A stretch of DNA of 64,000 nt. It comes from Atherinomorus stipes. Its lineage: Eukaryota; Chordata; Actinopteri; Atheriniformes; Atherinidae. Positions 34,780-46,100 of this stretch are shown piece by piece (the stretch's first letter is position 1; each line of letters begins with the position of its first letter). The stretch lies in contig JALJCO010012682.1 in assembly GCA_023101725.1 (NCBI GenBank), positions 930,001-994,000 of the forward strand, in the 5' to 3' direction. Below the pieces are notes generated by a model that was not told the origin of the DNA, did not search any database, and saw only the letters and a list, made by a program, of their open reading frames with translations. The position numbers were made by a program, and so were the translations under genes.

Positions 34780-37700
34780 ATGTTCAGAGCTGCCGTCCGA
34801 CTCTCGGTCTCCGGCGTCCGGAGCCTTACCCGTACACAACCAGGGTGCCGAGGTATTTACTCATTCAGTCACAATTCTTCAGCTGGACTAGCATCTTAAA
34901 CTGTCAGCATGAAGTTCTTGCGGAAATCAAGTCTGTCGGCACACTGCGGTCTCCTCTCGGCTAAGCTAGCTAGCTAATAACATATTAGCCAGCATAAATG
35001 TCATTCATTAAACACAACAGAGTTTTAATGTTAATGTTTCAAATAAAAAATATAAATTTTGCACAATACGCTCATTACTCAGATAACCTAAAGACGTGCT
35101 GCCATGAAAATGTCCCTGTGATGGTTGTGTCCTTGCCATGACCCAGCTGGTAGGTCTGGACTGGGGCCCTGTGATTGTACTGTCGATGCTAGTCGCTAAC
35201 ATGCTAACTGGGTTAGTTGCGGTTTAACCAACTGGTCTTTCGCGTTGTAAAAGTAAAGGGATTTGGAAGACCTTTAATATTTAAAAGAAAAATAGAATCG
35301 TGTGATGTTAATGTTCAAATATCATTCCTATTGTATTATTTCCCCTGAAGAATCGTTTAAGACCGCATATTAGTTCAAAGTAGATTATCAGAAGCAGAAA
35401 TACTTTTATTAACCCCAGAGTGAAAATGTATTATATAGAATGAAAGGAGACTGTAATAGAGTTGCACATGCACCAGTATGTATCAGCCTGCTATGAAGTG
35501 GGTAATCATATCAGTACAATGGCAGAGAGCCAGTTGAGTTTCATTACAACATCTGTCCTTATTCCACCTCACTCAGTGCAGATATATCCTTGACTGTTTG
35601 GCCGGGCTTCAATATTGCACAACGCTAGATGCCACTGTTGGTGTTTTATTTTATTTTCATTTTTATTATTGGTGTCTGGCTCTCAGTTGAATAACACAAG
35701 TTCCTTGCTTTCCTTTGCAGCCCTCTTGCCCTCAAGGTGTTACTCACATGGGAAACAGGAGACAGATGAGGAGTTTGATGCCCGCTGGGTCACTTATTTC
35801 AACAAACCAGACATTGATGCATGGGAGCTGAGGAAAGGTAAGTCTGTGCATGAGGATAACTGAATCTCTAAAATCTACCAGCACTGCAAAATGAAGATAA
35901 AAATGAAAACAATGCATTGTGTCAAACAGATGCAGAGCCTACCTTAAGGGAGTTGTTTCAAGTAGTTTCGTAAACATTAAATGAAAATTCCTACGGTGTC
36001 AAAAGAAGCTTTTCAGCTATTGGAGATTAAGCCATGCATAAGATCATTTAGGGTTAATTCTTACTGCTGGGTTTGGATTTGTGCAGTTGTGATACAAAAG
36101 AAAATATATATATAAATATATGCAATGAATGCATAGAAATGCAGTCAGAGTTGAAATTAAATTATGCATATCTTATTGTGTTGTGTGTCTACGGTGCACA
36201 TAAGAAGAGCAGAGGGACCAGTGTAGCATCTTTGTAAAAGAGGTGTTGGTGTGAAGCTGAATTGAAGAGCTGTGTGTGTCTCTGCTTTGGTAGATTTCAC
36301 TTTTTGTCAGAAATGAAAATATGCCATCAAATATATTTGGGCAGCCTGCTGAACTATAAGAAAACAGTATTGAAATAAAAACTAGAGTTGGGATCTTAGG
36401 AATGACATGCAGGCTGAGTGTTTGCTCAGTGAAATGAGATGGAAATGTAGAAGAAAAAAAGGGGAGATTGTTCAGCCAGTGTATTGTTACGTAATATGAA
36501 TGATGATGGATTCTCACTACTTGTGATTGCATCCTCATTCTGACTTGGTAATTCTTTCTTGGTATGTCCGTCTTCCTGCTCTGCTAATGTCAGGTTATTT
36601 TGAGTGGGTATGAAGGTGGCCTTTTTCTAGTCTTGTGAGACAGGATGTTCAGAGGGGTGCAGCTCAGGCCTCCTCAAAATAGCTTCACACCTAAGGAAGG
36701 AAGCAATAAAGATTTTTACTCACAGCTGGAGTCACAGAGGGTCTTCCCGCACCCATGTTTGGCATATAAAGATCAATTGTACTTCATTAACATTGAATAT
36801 AGAAGTCTTCAGATTAAAATGATTATCTGTCAAGATGCACTTAAATTCAGAAATTGCTACAGTTAGATGGTTTTATTAAAAAGTCTGCCCCCCCCCCAAC
36901 CTTAAATTGTAGTATTTATTCTCAGAAATGCACAAGATGGTTTTTAATACTAATTCCGACTCATTCCTAATTTTGCTCTACTTTTAGTGCAAACACTTAA
37001 ACAGAGCTTTTAAAAAACTTGCTTTGAGAAAAGTGTAATGCAGAAAACACCAAGCAACAACAATGTTATTGTTGTTTCTTATATTACTTGATGTGTTAAT
37101 GGGTTGGGGGTTAAAGGCCTCCTTCCACTGAAAACCCATTTAACTTGCTCCTTCTGAAATACGGAGGGTTTCCCCTTGTTTACTTACACATGCTGATTTG
37201 CTAGCGTTGCGTTCATCAGAGAAACAATACGATGAAAAGAGCGAATCGGGAACAGCCTCGCAGTTCTACGTCAGATTGCAAATAGCGTATCCCACGTGGG
37301 GTTTCTATCTGTCCATTGGAAGGCAGGTAATCCTCCACTACACACTAGAAGTAAAGACAGCACGACTGTAGCTTCGGAGTTGAGAAGCTAATTAGCTAAC
37401 TGTTTGTTAGCATGGCGGAACAAACTTGTCTGTCGGCTCTATTTCCTGTCTGTAGCGAAATAAGAGCGGAGGGCGGAGCTTCCTTCATAGACTGACGGGA
37501 GCCAGCCAATCAGACGGAAATTCATGAGAAGGACCCGGAAAAGCCTGCCGTTGGACCACAAGCCTCTCTTCTAGTATACAAATACAGCTGGATACAAAGA
37601 TACCAGAAGGTTTTTTTAAACAGAAACGATGCAGAATGCATTCAATAATAATGGAGAACACAGAAATATTAATGAAATGACCATGGAAGTACAACTTTAA

Positions 37701-39650
37701 ACATCAGTGGGTCTGGTAAGGTTCAGATTTGAATGGAAGATATCTGCAGGTGATGGGTTGGGTTCGGTAGTCATCCTAACGGGTTTGGGCGGGTGCGGGT
37801 TGGTAAAACTGGGCCTGTGCAGGACTTTGACCTGATGCTTTGGCAACTTTGAAGTTGCTGACACAAAATATAAATGTTTAAATCCTTAGACAGTATTTGG
37901 AAAAACCCTCTTGTGTGATGCTTGATGGTTAAGATCTGATGCAGACTAAATTGAATTTTATCAGGTGTCTGAACACCCCTTTTTCGCCAAGGATTTAGGC
38001 TTGGAACAAGACAGTAGACATTTTTCTGTGTTTCCAAAGGCAAAAACTGGCAAGGATGCCAGAATATACTTGTTTGGAACCATTTATTAGGGTCTCAAAT
38101 CTTACCAATCCCTAAAGGGTTAAGCTTGACATACTGCAATCCATTGGCTGATAAAAAGAATCATCCTATAATTAACATGTGCCTTAGCAATATCAACAAA
38201 GTGGGAACATGTTGAACATACTGTGGATTTTTTTGTTTTAAAGCCACATACCAAGAAGAAAGAACACAAGCTGGGTGTCCCCCATTCTCCTCCTTTGTTT
38301 CTGTGTCGTGTTCTACATTATAATTCATTATAATTCAAGGAGGCATTGCACTGCTATGACTTCACAGTACTATATACAGTAGCTGATGCTTCTATCAGTC
38401 AGGCTGATACCCTGCCTACTAGGGCTGGACGATTATGGAAAAAATTATAATCACGATTATTTTGACTGATATTGAAATCACGATTAATATACACGATTAT
38501 TTATTGATTTTATTAAAAAAGTGTTTATCGAACCACATAACTCAACTTGAAATATAACTTTTTAAAAAATTAAACCGAAAATAAATTAGAAACAAGTAAA
38601 GGAGTAAAATAAGAATATTATTCAAAATAATAATAGCAATAAAAATGAATACTAAGTTTACATGCATTCCTGTTCTATACTCCCTGCAGTTTGCTTCCTA
38701 TAACTCCACCAGTTTGTTCACTTCAGGATTAATCGTTTTTCTTCGATTACAGTGTTTTTTTTATTCTGAAAAGGCAAAATTGAAATCACGATTAAAATTC
38801 GATTAATTGTCCAGCCCTACTGCCTACCATGTAAAAGGTACGGTTGACTGTGAAAATGCAGCAGAGATCAAGAATTGCTGTATCAAACTACACCAGTCTT
38901 GTCCTGAGAGCCAGACACTTGTGTGGAAACTGGGCTTAACTGAGGCATCACATGACCCTGTTTAATTTTCAGTCAGAACACGCACAAAAAGACAAACTAC
39001 ACAAAAAGATACTTAAAGTGGCAGGAAAAAGGATATGGGTAAAGTAAAGTTGCATTATCAGATAAGAATGGATAAGACTGGAAAATGTAGTTTTCAAATT
39101 ATTGTTGCCAATAAAGTTAATTTAAAAATTTTTTAATTAAAACAAAAGGAATGCAAAAATAAATACATAAAAAGAATCCCATGAAAAGACCACATTGTTG
39201 CTTTGTTTATCCATCTCGCACAACTTGGACTATTTTACTCTGCCTGCGTCTCTCATTTGCACATGTGATTTCTCACATCTCCAACTAAAGTGTCAACTTC
39301 ATGTTTCAGGGATGAACACACTGATCGGGTATGATCTGGTACCAGAGCCAAAGATTCTTGAGGCTGCTTTGAGAGCCTGTCGAAGATTAGACGACTTGGC
39401 CAGCGCCGTTCGAATTTTGGAAGCTGTGAAGGTGAGGGAAAAGGCACCTTGGGGAATATTGTCCCTCTCACCATCCATCTCTTAGATATTTTGGCCATAA
39501 CTTGTTACTTATAGGTTTTACCATTTATTTTCCCAGGACAAAGCTGGGCCTCATAAAGAAATCTACCCATTCCTGATCCAGGAGCTGCGGCCAACATTAG
39601 ACGAGCTTGGCATTTCTACACCTGAAGAGCTCGGCATTGATAAAGTGTAG
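34780..39650 (+). CDS. cox5a: COX5A, cytochrome c oxidase subunit 5A, four coding exons
   Basis: A nuclear-encoded, matrix-side subunit of respiratory complex IV. Coding exons: 34780-34852, 35721-35837, 39310-39431 and 39537-39650 (stop TAG). The phases join to give 141 residues. Exon 1 encodes an Arg-rich, Ser-rich mitochondrial presequence beginning [16 protein letters not shown]. The mature part starts around [19 protein letters not shown] and continues [39 protein letters not shown], and [16 protein letters not shown]. It ends GIDKV, all close to vertebrate COX5A. A short 3' UTR intron seems to follow: a donor (tcag|gtaagc) just after the stop and an acceptor at 39753. Intron 2 (35838-39309) holds two transposon copies. 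Confidence 0.96.
37111..37700. repeat. dispersed repeat, copy 2, in COX5A intron 2
   Basis: Same element as 6877-7489, in the same orientation, with small indels (for example it lacks the cccccagtcggctgtgcttc part of copy 1). It starts ttaaaggcctccttccact and ends ggaagtacaactttaa. Two well-preserved copies 30 kb apart imply fairly recent activity. Confidence 0.75.
38420..38819. mobile_element. hAT-type MITE with perfect 8-bp target duplication, COX5A intron 2
   Basis: A 400 bp element begins tagggctggacgatta and ends aattgtccagccctа-type inverted sequence (38804-38819). It is flanked by identical 8 bp ctgcctac at 38412-38419 and 38820-38827. Internally it repeats atcacgatta-like words. TAGGGCTG ends with 8-bp duplications mark the hAT superfamily. 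There is no transposase frame. Confidence 0.85.
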
Positions 39651-39884
39651 TCAGGTAAGCTCTACTGTTCTCTTGTAAGCCATGCCTTCTCTTCAGGTGG
39701 ATAATAAGAGAGTTTGTCTAACGACATTTATTTTGTTTCATTGTTTGTTTCAGATCAAGTGACGGAGAACACACCCAGGACACAGAACCCTCATATTTAA
39801 ATGTTTGCCTCATCAATGTGTGTGATATTTAATTTGGCCTTTATTAAGTTCTTTTACTTGTAAAATATGGATGAACATAATAAA
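39651..39884 (+). other. cox5a: COX5A 3' UTR with polyadenylation signal
   Basis: Contains a probable 3' UTR intron (donor near 39655, acceptor ending at 39753) and AATAAA at 39879-39884. Confidence 0.55.
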
Positions 39885-40389
39885 GGAGATGTATCTTTGA
39901 CTGTCACAAGTATATTGGAATATTTTTTCAGTTTGAAGACCTGTTCAAGCAATATCCACTTGAAAGTTGAGAGCAGAGCATCACCGAATTCTACGTACTG
40001 TATCATCCAAATGTTTAACTTTTTTGTAAGAGTCACATTTTTCCATCAGGGGGCAGCATTGTCACATGAATGTAAAAATCATTCTACTGTAAAAAGTTTG
40101 TTTTTCATTTGTCTTCATTTCAGGGAAAATTTACTTGATGGTAAAAATAAATTTGTTAAAGTGACAGTTGGTCTAATGTTATCATGGGATATTTACTGGA
40201 AGTAAAAGTCATTTAAACCCTGAAATGCTACATTGGAAAGATTTCTGAACCCATAGACATACAATGCAGTCTTTTTTTTTCTGTTACACATTGATTTTTT
40301 TAAGGAGCTGTGTACATAACACTCGCACCGCTTTTTAGATACTACTGTTCAAATGTATGTTAACACAAATTGCTGATCATCCAGTCACA

Positions 40390-41370
40390 TGGCATCAGCT
40401 CTATTTCAGCCTGTAGATACAGTCTCATCAAAGTTCTTCCTGAGCACCAGAATGGGTGAGAAAGGTGACATGGCATGATTGTTGGTACTGGATGGGCTGG
40501 TCTGAATATTTCAGAAACTGTTTAATTATTGTGGGGTTTGCAAATGATATGAGCAAAGCAAAAAAAAATCCAATTAGCGGCAGTTGTCTGGACGAACATG
40601 CCTGAATGTCAGAAATGATAGAAATGCAACAATAACCAACCACTCGTCACAATTAAAGTATGCAGAATACCATCATGTTCTTAACCTGAAGCAAATGGGC
40701 TACAGCAGCAGAAAATCACACCGGGTGCCGCTCCTGTCAGCTCAGAAGAGGAAATGGAGGCTATAATTAACACAAGCTCACAAAAACTGGACAACAGGAG
40801 ACGGAAAAACATTGCCTGGTTTGATGATTCTCAGCTGCAACATTCAGATGACAGGGTCAGAAACTGGTAGAAACGATATAACATGAATCTGTCTTTGTGT
40901 CAGCTGTTAAAGCTGCTGGTGGTGTAACAGTATTGGGGGATATTTTTTTGCGGCACACTTTGGGCCCCCTGGTACCAATTGAACATAACTTAAACACCAC
41001 ACAGCTTACTTGCATATTGTTGCAGGCCATGGTCATCCCTTTATAGCCACAACATCCCCAAACTCTCCTACTTTCAGCAGGATAATGCACCATATGACAG
41101 AGCTCAAATCGGTTCTCATTCTTTAACTTCACAAAGAGTTCACTGTACTCAAGTTGCCTGAAGTCAACAAATCTCAGTCTAATAGAGGACCTTTGGGATG
41201 TGGCGGAACAGGAGATTTTCATCATGATATGCAGCAATTGCGTGATGCTGTCATGTCAATGTGGATCGAAACCTCTGAGGATGTTCCAAACATAGTTCCA
41301 ACACCTTGAATGTTTGCCATGAAGACAAAAGGACCAGTTCTAGCAAGATATGTAACAGTGGCCAGTTAAA
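40390..41370 (+). pseudogene. decayed Tc1-like element
   Basis: The DNA follows the order of a Tc1-like element frequent in fish. In order it has gagcaccagaatgggtgaga, ggctggtctgaatatttcag, gggctacagcagcagaaaat, tttgggccccctggtacca, and ggacctttgggatgtggcgg near the DDE glutamate/aspartate region. Several segments are missing and stops occur in every frame. Neither terminus is clearly kept. It lies between COX5A and ARID3B. Confidence 0.7.
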
Positions 41371-41420
41371 GTATATTTGAGAGACTTGAACTGCACAACA
41401 TATGAAAGGTGACTGAGGTA

Positions 41421-41713
41421 CAGTTGTGTGAAAAAGTGTTTGCCCCCTTCCTGATTTCTTTCTTTTTCTTTTTTTTTTTTGCATGTTTGTCACACTTATA
41501 TGTTTCAGATCATCACTTTTTCACACAGGGCCATGGAGGTTTGGACCCCCCCCCCTTACTAATAAAAATAATCATTTAAAAACTGCATTTTGTGTTTACT
41601 TGTGTTATCTTTGTCTCACATTTAAATTTATTTGATGATCTGAAACATATAAGTGTGACAAACATGCAAAAAAATAAGGAATCAGGAAGGGGGCAAACAC
41701 TTTTTCACAACTG
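41421..41713. mobile_element. Tc1/mariner-type palindromic MITE
   Basis: A 293 bp element starts cagttgtgtgaaaaagtgtt and ends with its near-exact reverse complement (41694-41713). The pairing continues inward through tgcccccttcctgatt and through the phrase catgtttgtcacacttatat and its complement. TA dinucleotides flank both ends (41419-41420, 41714-41715). The TA target and long inverted arms fit Tc1/mariner MITEs. A short C-run interrupts the middle near 41545. Confidence 0.85.
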
Positions 41714-41715
41714 TA

Positions 41716-43155
41716 ATCTAGTCTGAGGTTTTAAGAAGCTTTTCATTCACATTTTGTTACCCTAAACATTTTTCTTAGTTAATTTGTTAGATATAAATCA
41801 AAACTACCATAGCCTACAGGTAAAAGCTGCATTTCAGTATGTTGATCAAAAGATGACAGAAATCTATATTTTCTTACTTGTATAGTCCGGAAAAACAAAA
41901 TTTTGTTTAAGCTAAAGTACATGAAATGTGAAGCAGTTACGTGTCCTCTGATTTCATTGGCAAAATGCAGGAGTGACTGCTAATACTTGCTACTTTATTT
42001 ATCTATAACAAAGTTCAATTTTTGATGTACTAAAAAAATCCTTAAGTTTTTCATATGAAATCACTCTGCCTTCATTTCAGTAGCCTACAACATTAATCTA
42101 TGCAGGCTGCAATGATTTCCAAACACGAACACCATCCAGTGAAGCTTTTGTCTTCTTATTGTTGTTTTATGTTTTTTTTTTCTTCGTGCTTAAAGCTAAA
42201 ACGTTTTCAGTTTGTGTGTTTGTATTTTCCTCAAATTCATGAATACTCCTTTTGAAGAGCTGGACTGTGAGAGTTTTTGCTCGTATCCTGTAATCAATCA
42301 TCTCATGTCACTGGCATCTTCCTCGTGCTTTTTATAGGTTTGTGGGAGGAACTTTTACCACTTATTCCCAAGCAAGCAGAGTTATCACATGAATGTTTCT
42401 GCCCTAAATAGTAACACTTCACATGTACCATTAAGATGCCGAGGAACAAGTTATATTAAAGTGATTACGGCAGCCGCTTGCTTTTTGCAGTTTGTCTCTT
42501 TAATTAACTGTTGAACTGGTTGTAGGATATTAAAATGTTGCAAAAAGCCAGGTTAAACATATTACGTCACGTACATTCACATTTTGGTGATAACTGAGGG
42601 ATCCTGTGAGAAATTTAGCACAACATTCGCGTCTGCAATTAAAACCAGATTTCGTGTGCACTCCTGAACGTCCTTAAAAGTTTAATGCAACTTAATTTAG
42701 ATTTATGCAGTTATTTTTCCCCATTACTTCTTCCACTGACAGTAGGCTACATGCTTTACTAGCAGAGGGCTGTGCTTTGCTTCGGCGTGGGATTTCCTTG
42801 TGAAGTGGGTGGGAAGTTTCTCATTGCTGCAAAGGGGTAAGGAGAGATGGGGGGGGGGGTGGAAGGACTACGATTTTTACGCACGGGGCGGGCCTTTCAT
42901 TCAGCCAAGTTGTGGGTGAGGGGGGTCAACCAGTCAAAGACAATCAAAGATGTTTGAGTTTCCATGCGCAGTGACCAGGGAGGTAACAGAGCATTATTAC
43001 CCCTCCTCCAGCTCCGATCTCTCAGGCCTGCACTCTGCAGGGGTTTAAAATCACACCCGATCAAAGGAAGAATCACTAAAAAGAGAATCTGGTTATGCGA
43101 TGCGATTTGTTTCTGCAGGAGAAAAGAAGGAAAAACTAGATAGGACCCGTTGGCG
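41716..43155 (+). other. upstream region and 5' UTR of ARID3B
   Basis: No exon is seen until the ARID3B leader. From about 42840 the sequence becomes GC-rich with a G-run at 42850-42859. A TTTAAAA motif near 43045 could act as a TATA-like element. The 5' UTR presumably starts soon after it. Confidence 0.4.
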
Positions 43156-46100
43156 ATGATGAATTACTCAAAGGCGCAAATGGTGAGTGTCGACGACTCT
43201 TTAGCGGCTCTCCCACTCGTGTTCGTTACAGTAACAAAGCAAGTGACGATTATGTGGACATTACTGAGAGCAGGCACGTTTACCATGAGGTTGTTTGTGT
43301 TTCCTGACGAAGGCGATATGTTTTTATTGATACCGATACAGGCTTTATGCCAGCAGTCGTTTGCTCTGTGGAGCAAAGTGAATTTAGATGGATAAAGTCG
43401 AAGAAATATTGGATAAAATAAACTAGTCTTTCGTTATTTAAGTTTAAACTGCTTTAACCGGACGACACCAGCGACTTTACATCCTGTAGATGTTCATTTT
43501 AAGGGAAAATGTCTTCATCAGCTGTTTGTTAAACTTTGGATCTCTTTAATCCACATCAGATGGCTTTTAGTGAGGTCGACACTGGCTTTGAAAAAGTTCA
43601 CTTTGGCTACTGGTTAAGTCAAAGCAAACTATAAATTTATGAACAGTTTTGTGAAAGATTTATCTGTTTCTTTTGGCTTGTTTCCATTTTTAAAGATTAA
43701 TTCATTGTGAATAGTAATGGTGAAACAAGTTATTAAACGTTCCTGATTAAGGTTCTGCTTTGGTTATTTATTACTTTTGTCCATAGTCCTTATCAGAGGA
43801 GGGGAGTTCAGCTGGGTGTCCGCAGTCCAGTCCTGCTGGTGTGAAGCTGGAAGCGTTGATGGAGCAGCTGCAGAGACAACAAGAAGCCAAGTTGGAGATG
43901 AACCTACAAGAGAAACATCTTCTTCAAGCTCAGCTCCTGTTTGCTCAACAAGCTGCAGCAGCAGCCAGAGCCTCCGGCTCCAGACCAGACCCCAAATTGT
44001 TTAGGAAAACAGATGGACAAATTTATCAAGCTGCCCAACAAGCTTTGAACAGCAATCTGAGCAGAGTAGATCCAAAGGAGGATGAATACTTGGATGATGA
44101 GGAACAGGAGATGTTGGAGCCTGATGAGAACAATGAAGAAGAGGAGGAGGAAGAAGATGAAAAGGGGCCTCATCAGCTGGCAAAGAAACTGCATCTCCAG
44201 CAGGTTTCACACTTCCAGCCTTATTCTGCAACTCTATCGGCTGCTGTGGAGCAAATGTCCAAGTCTCCACCTTCAGCAATCAAACAGGAGCAGGAAGAGA
44301 AGAACCTGTTGTCGTCTCCTGCAGGTCAGCACACCTTCACATCACCCAATGGCTTCGCTGACTGGGGCTATGATGAGCCTTTTAAGCAGGTAGGTTATGC
44401 ATTTCAATACAGATCAATATGTGAAATTTAAAATATGTGCAGATGGCTGTAATATCTGTGGATCTTCTTATTTTTACTGTTCGAGGAGACTGAAAAGGAA
44501 CATCTGTGGCTGTGTTGAATAGTTTGTGTTGTGTCTCTTATTATTAACTGGCTTCCTCTCTTGCTGAGAAAGTCATTCTGACTGCAGCTTGGTTTCCTTA
44601 CACAGAGAGGAAGGAGCGTGTCTCTTTGGCAGGAAGCCAAAAACTTTGATCGTGGTTAATTGCTGCCCAGACTTGAGATTGTCACGACCTGTTGTCCTTT
44701 GCTTTAAAAGATAATCTTTTTTGCCACAGATTGGGCTAATTGTTACTGGCTGAGATCCAGTCCAAACTGTGCAAAGAAGCTAGATCAGGTCAAAGGACAT
44801 GAAGCTGAAATGAGAGCAGGGGATTAATGAAATAGCCTCAGGTGTGTATTTATGGACAGGGCTGTCCTGCAGGGTAAACTGCTGTAAGCCTGTACCCACC
44901 AGATTGGCTTTGAATAAGAATTAACTAAGAAATCCAAAGCTATTGTTTATTACGTTTACCAGAAAATCTTTGACTAGCTTTTAAGAAACAAGGCTCCTCA
45001 TATGGATTTCTTTTCCTTCTTCTTCTTGTTCTTTGTGAAGGCCTGCCTGATTGCTTCTTCTGTGTACGTTCCCCTTTAAAGGCCCCATGTCAATATAATA
45101 CATTATGATTAATGAGGGCTGTGGGTGGAGGGACAGCTGGGTTAGTGCCTCACAGCATGCAAACAGCTACTCGTAAAGTTTACTTGCAGTAGTTTCACTG
45201 GAGCAGAAAGAGCTTCTGCAATGGTTGTCGGGGGTTTTATGCACCTCATGTTAATTATACAGAGATATCTTGTTGTTTTCTTGAGCTCGCTTCCACCATT
45301 TTTGTCTGACGTTATAGTTAACCCTGAACATTGCTGTTGTGACCGTCTTTAATCCTTGTTAAAATAATCATTTTGCGAAGTTGAACTGTTAACACAGGAA
45401 TCTTGGCAGAGCTACAGTGTCTCGGTGCTGACGTGATTGTTGCTCAGTGGATAGCTTTGCATAATTCAGCCGTGTCTTGGCAACACTCAATGGCAGCTTA
45501 ATTCCACTGCATGCAATCAATACATTATATGGCTGCTGCAGTGAGATTGTTTACTTCTCACAGACTGGCACACCAAACGAATAACATCCGTTATTTTATC
45601 TCTTTTAAGTTATCCTTGCAAAAACAAAGTAATGGTTTGGGTGTGAAACAGTTATTAAGAAATTTAGTGATCCGTTTGTGTTTGTGCCATTCAATTTCAT
45701 CATGAAAATCTTGATGTGAAGTTGAGCAAAACAGCATAACACTGATCTAATAAATGAGAGCCTGCAAAGCCAAAAGGTTAAATTTCTTTATAGACTTAAT
45801 CAGAGGGTGCAGCTGTTTGTTTGTTTTGTCAGAAACTGAAGCTATAGCCCCTTTGTGCGAGCCTTCACGGGTATTAAACTCAAAATCTGAATGTCCTTTG
45901 GAATAATTTCAGTTTTTTCAAGTTAATTGGTTGCAGGGTGAAATAGTTGTTCTTAATTATGCCCTTCACTGCAGCGTCTTAAGCTTTTTCTTTTGTTCAG
46001 TTCATTAATGAATCATCCTTAAAGATTTTGACATGCTTTTCAAGCCGTCATGCTGCGCGGCCATTGTTCGGGGCTTGTGTGCGGTCCTATTGCCAGCTCT

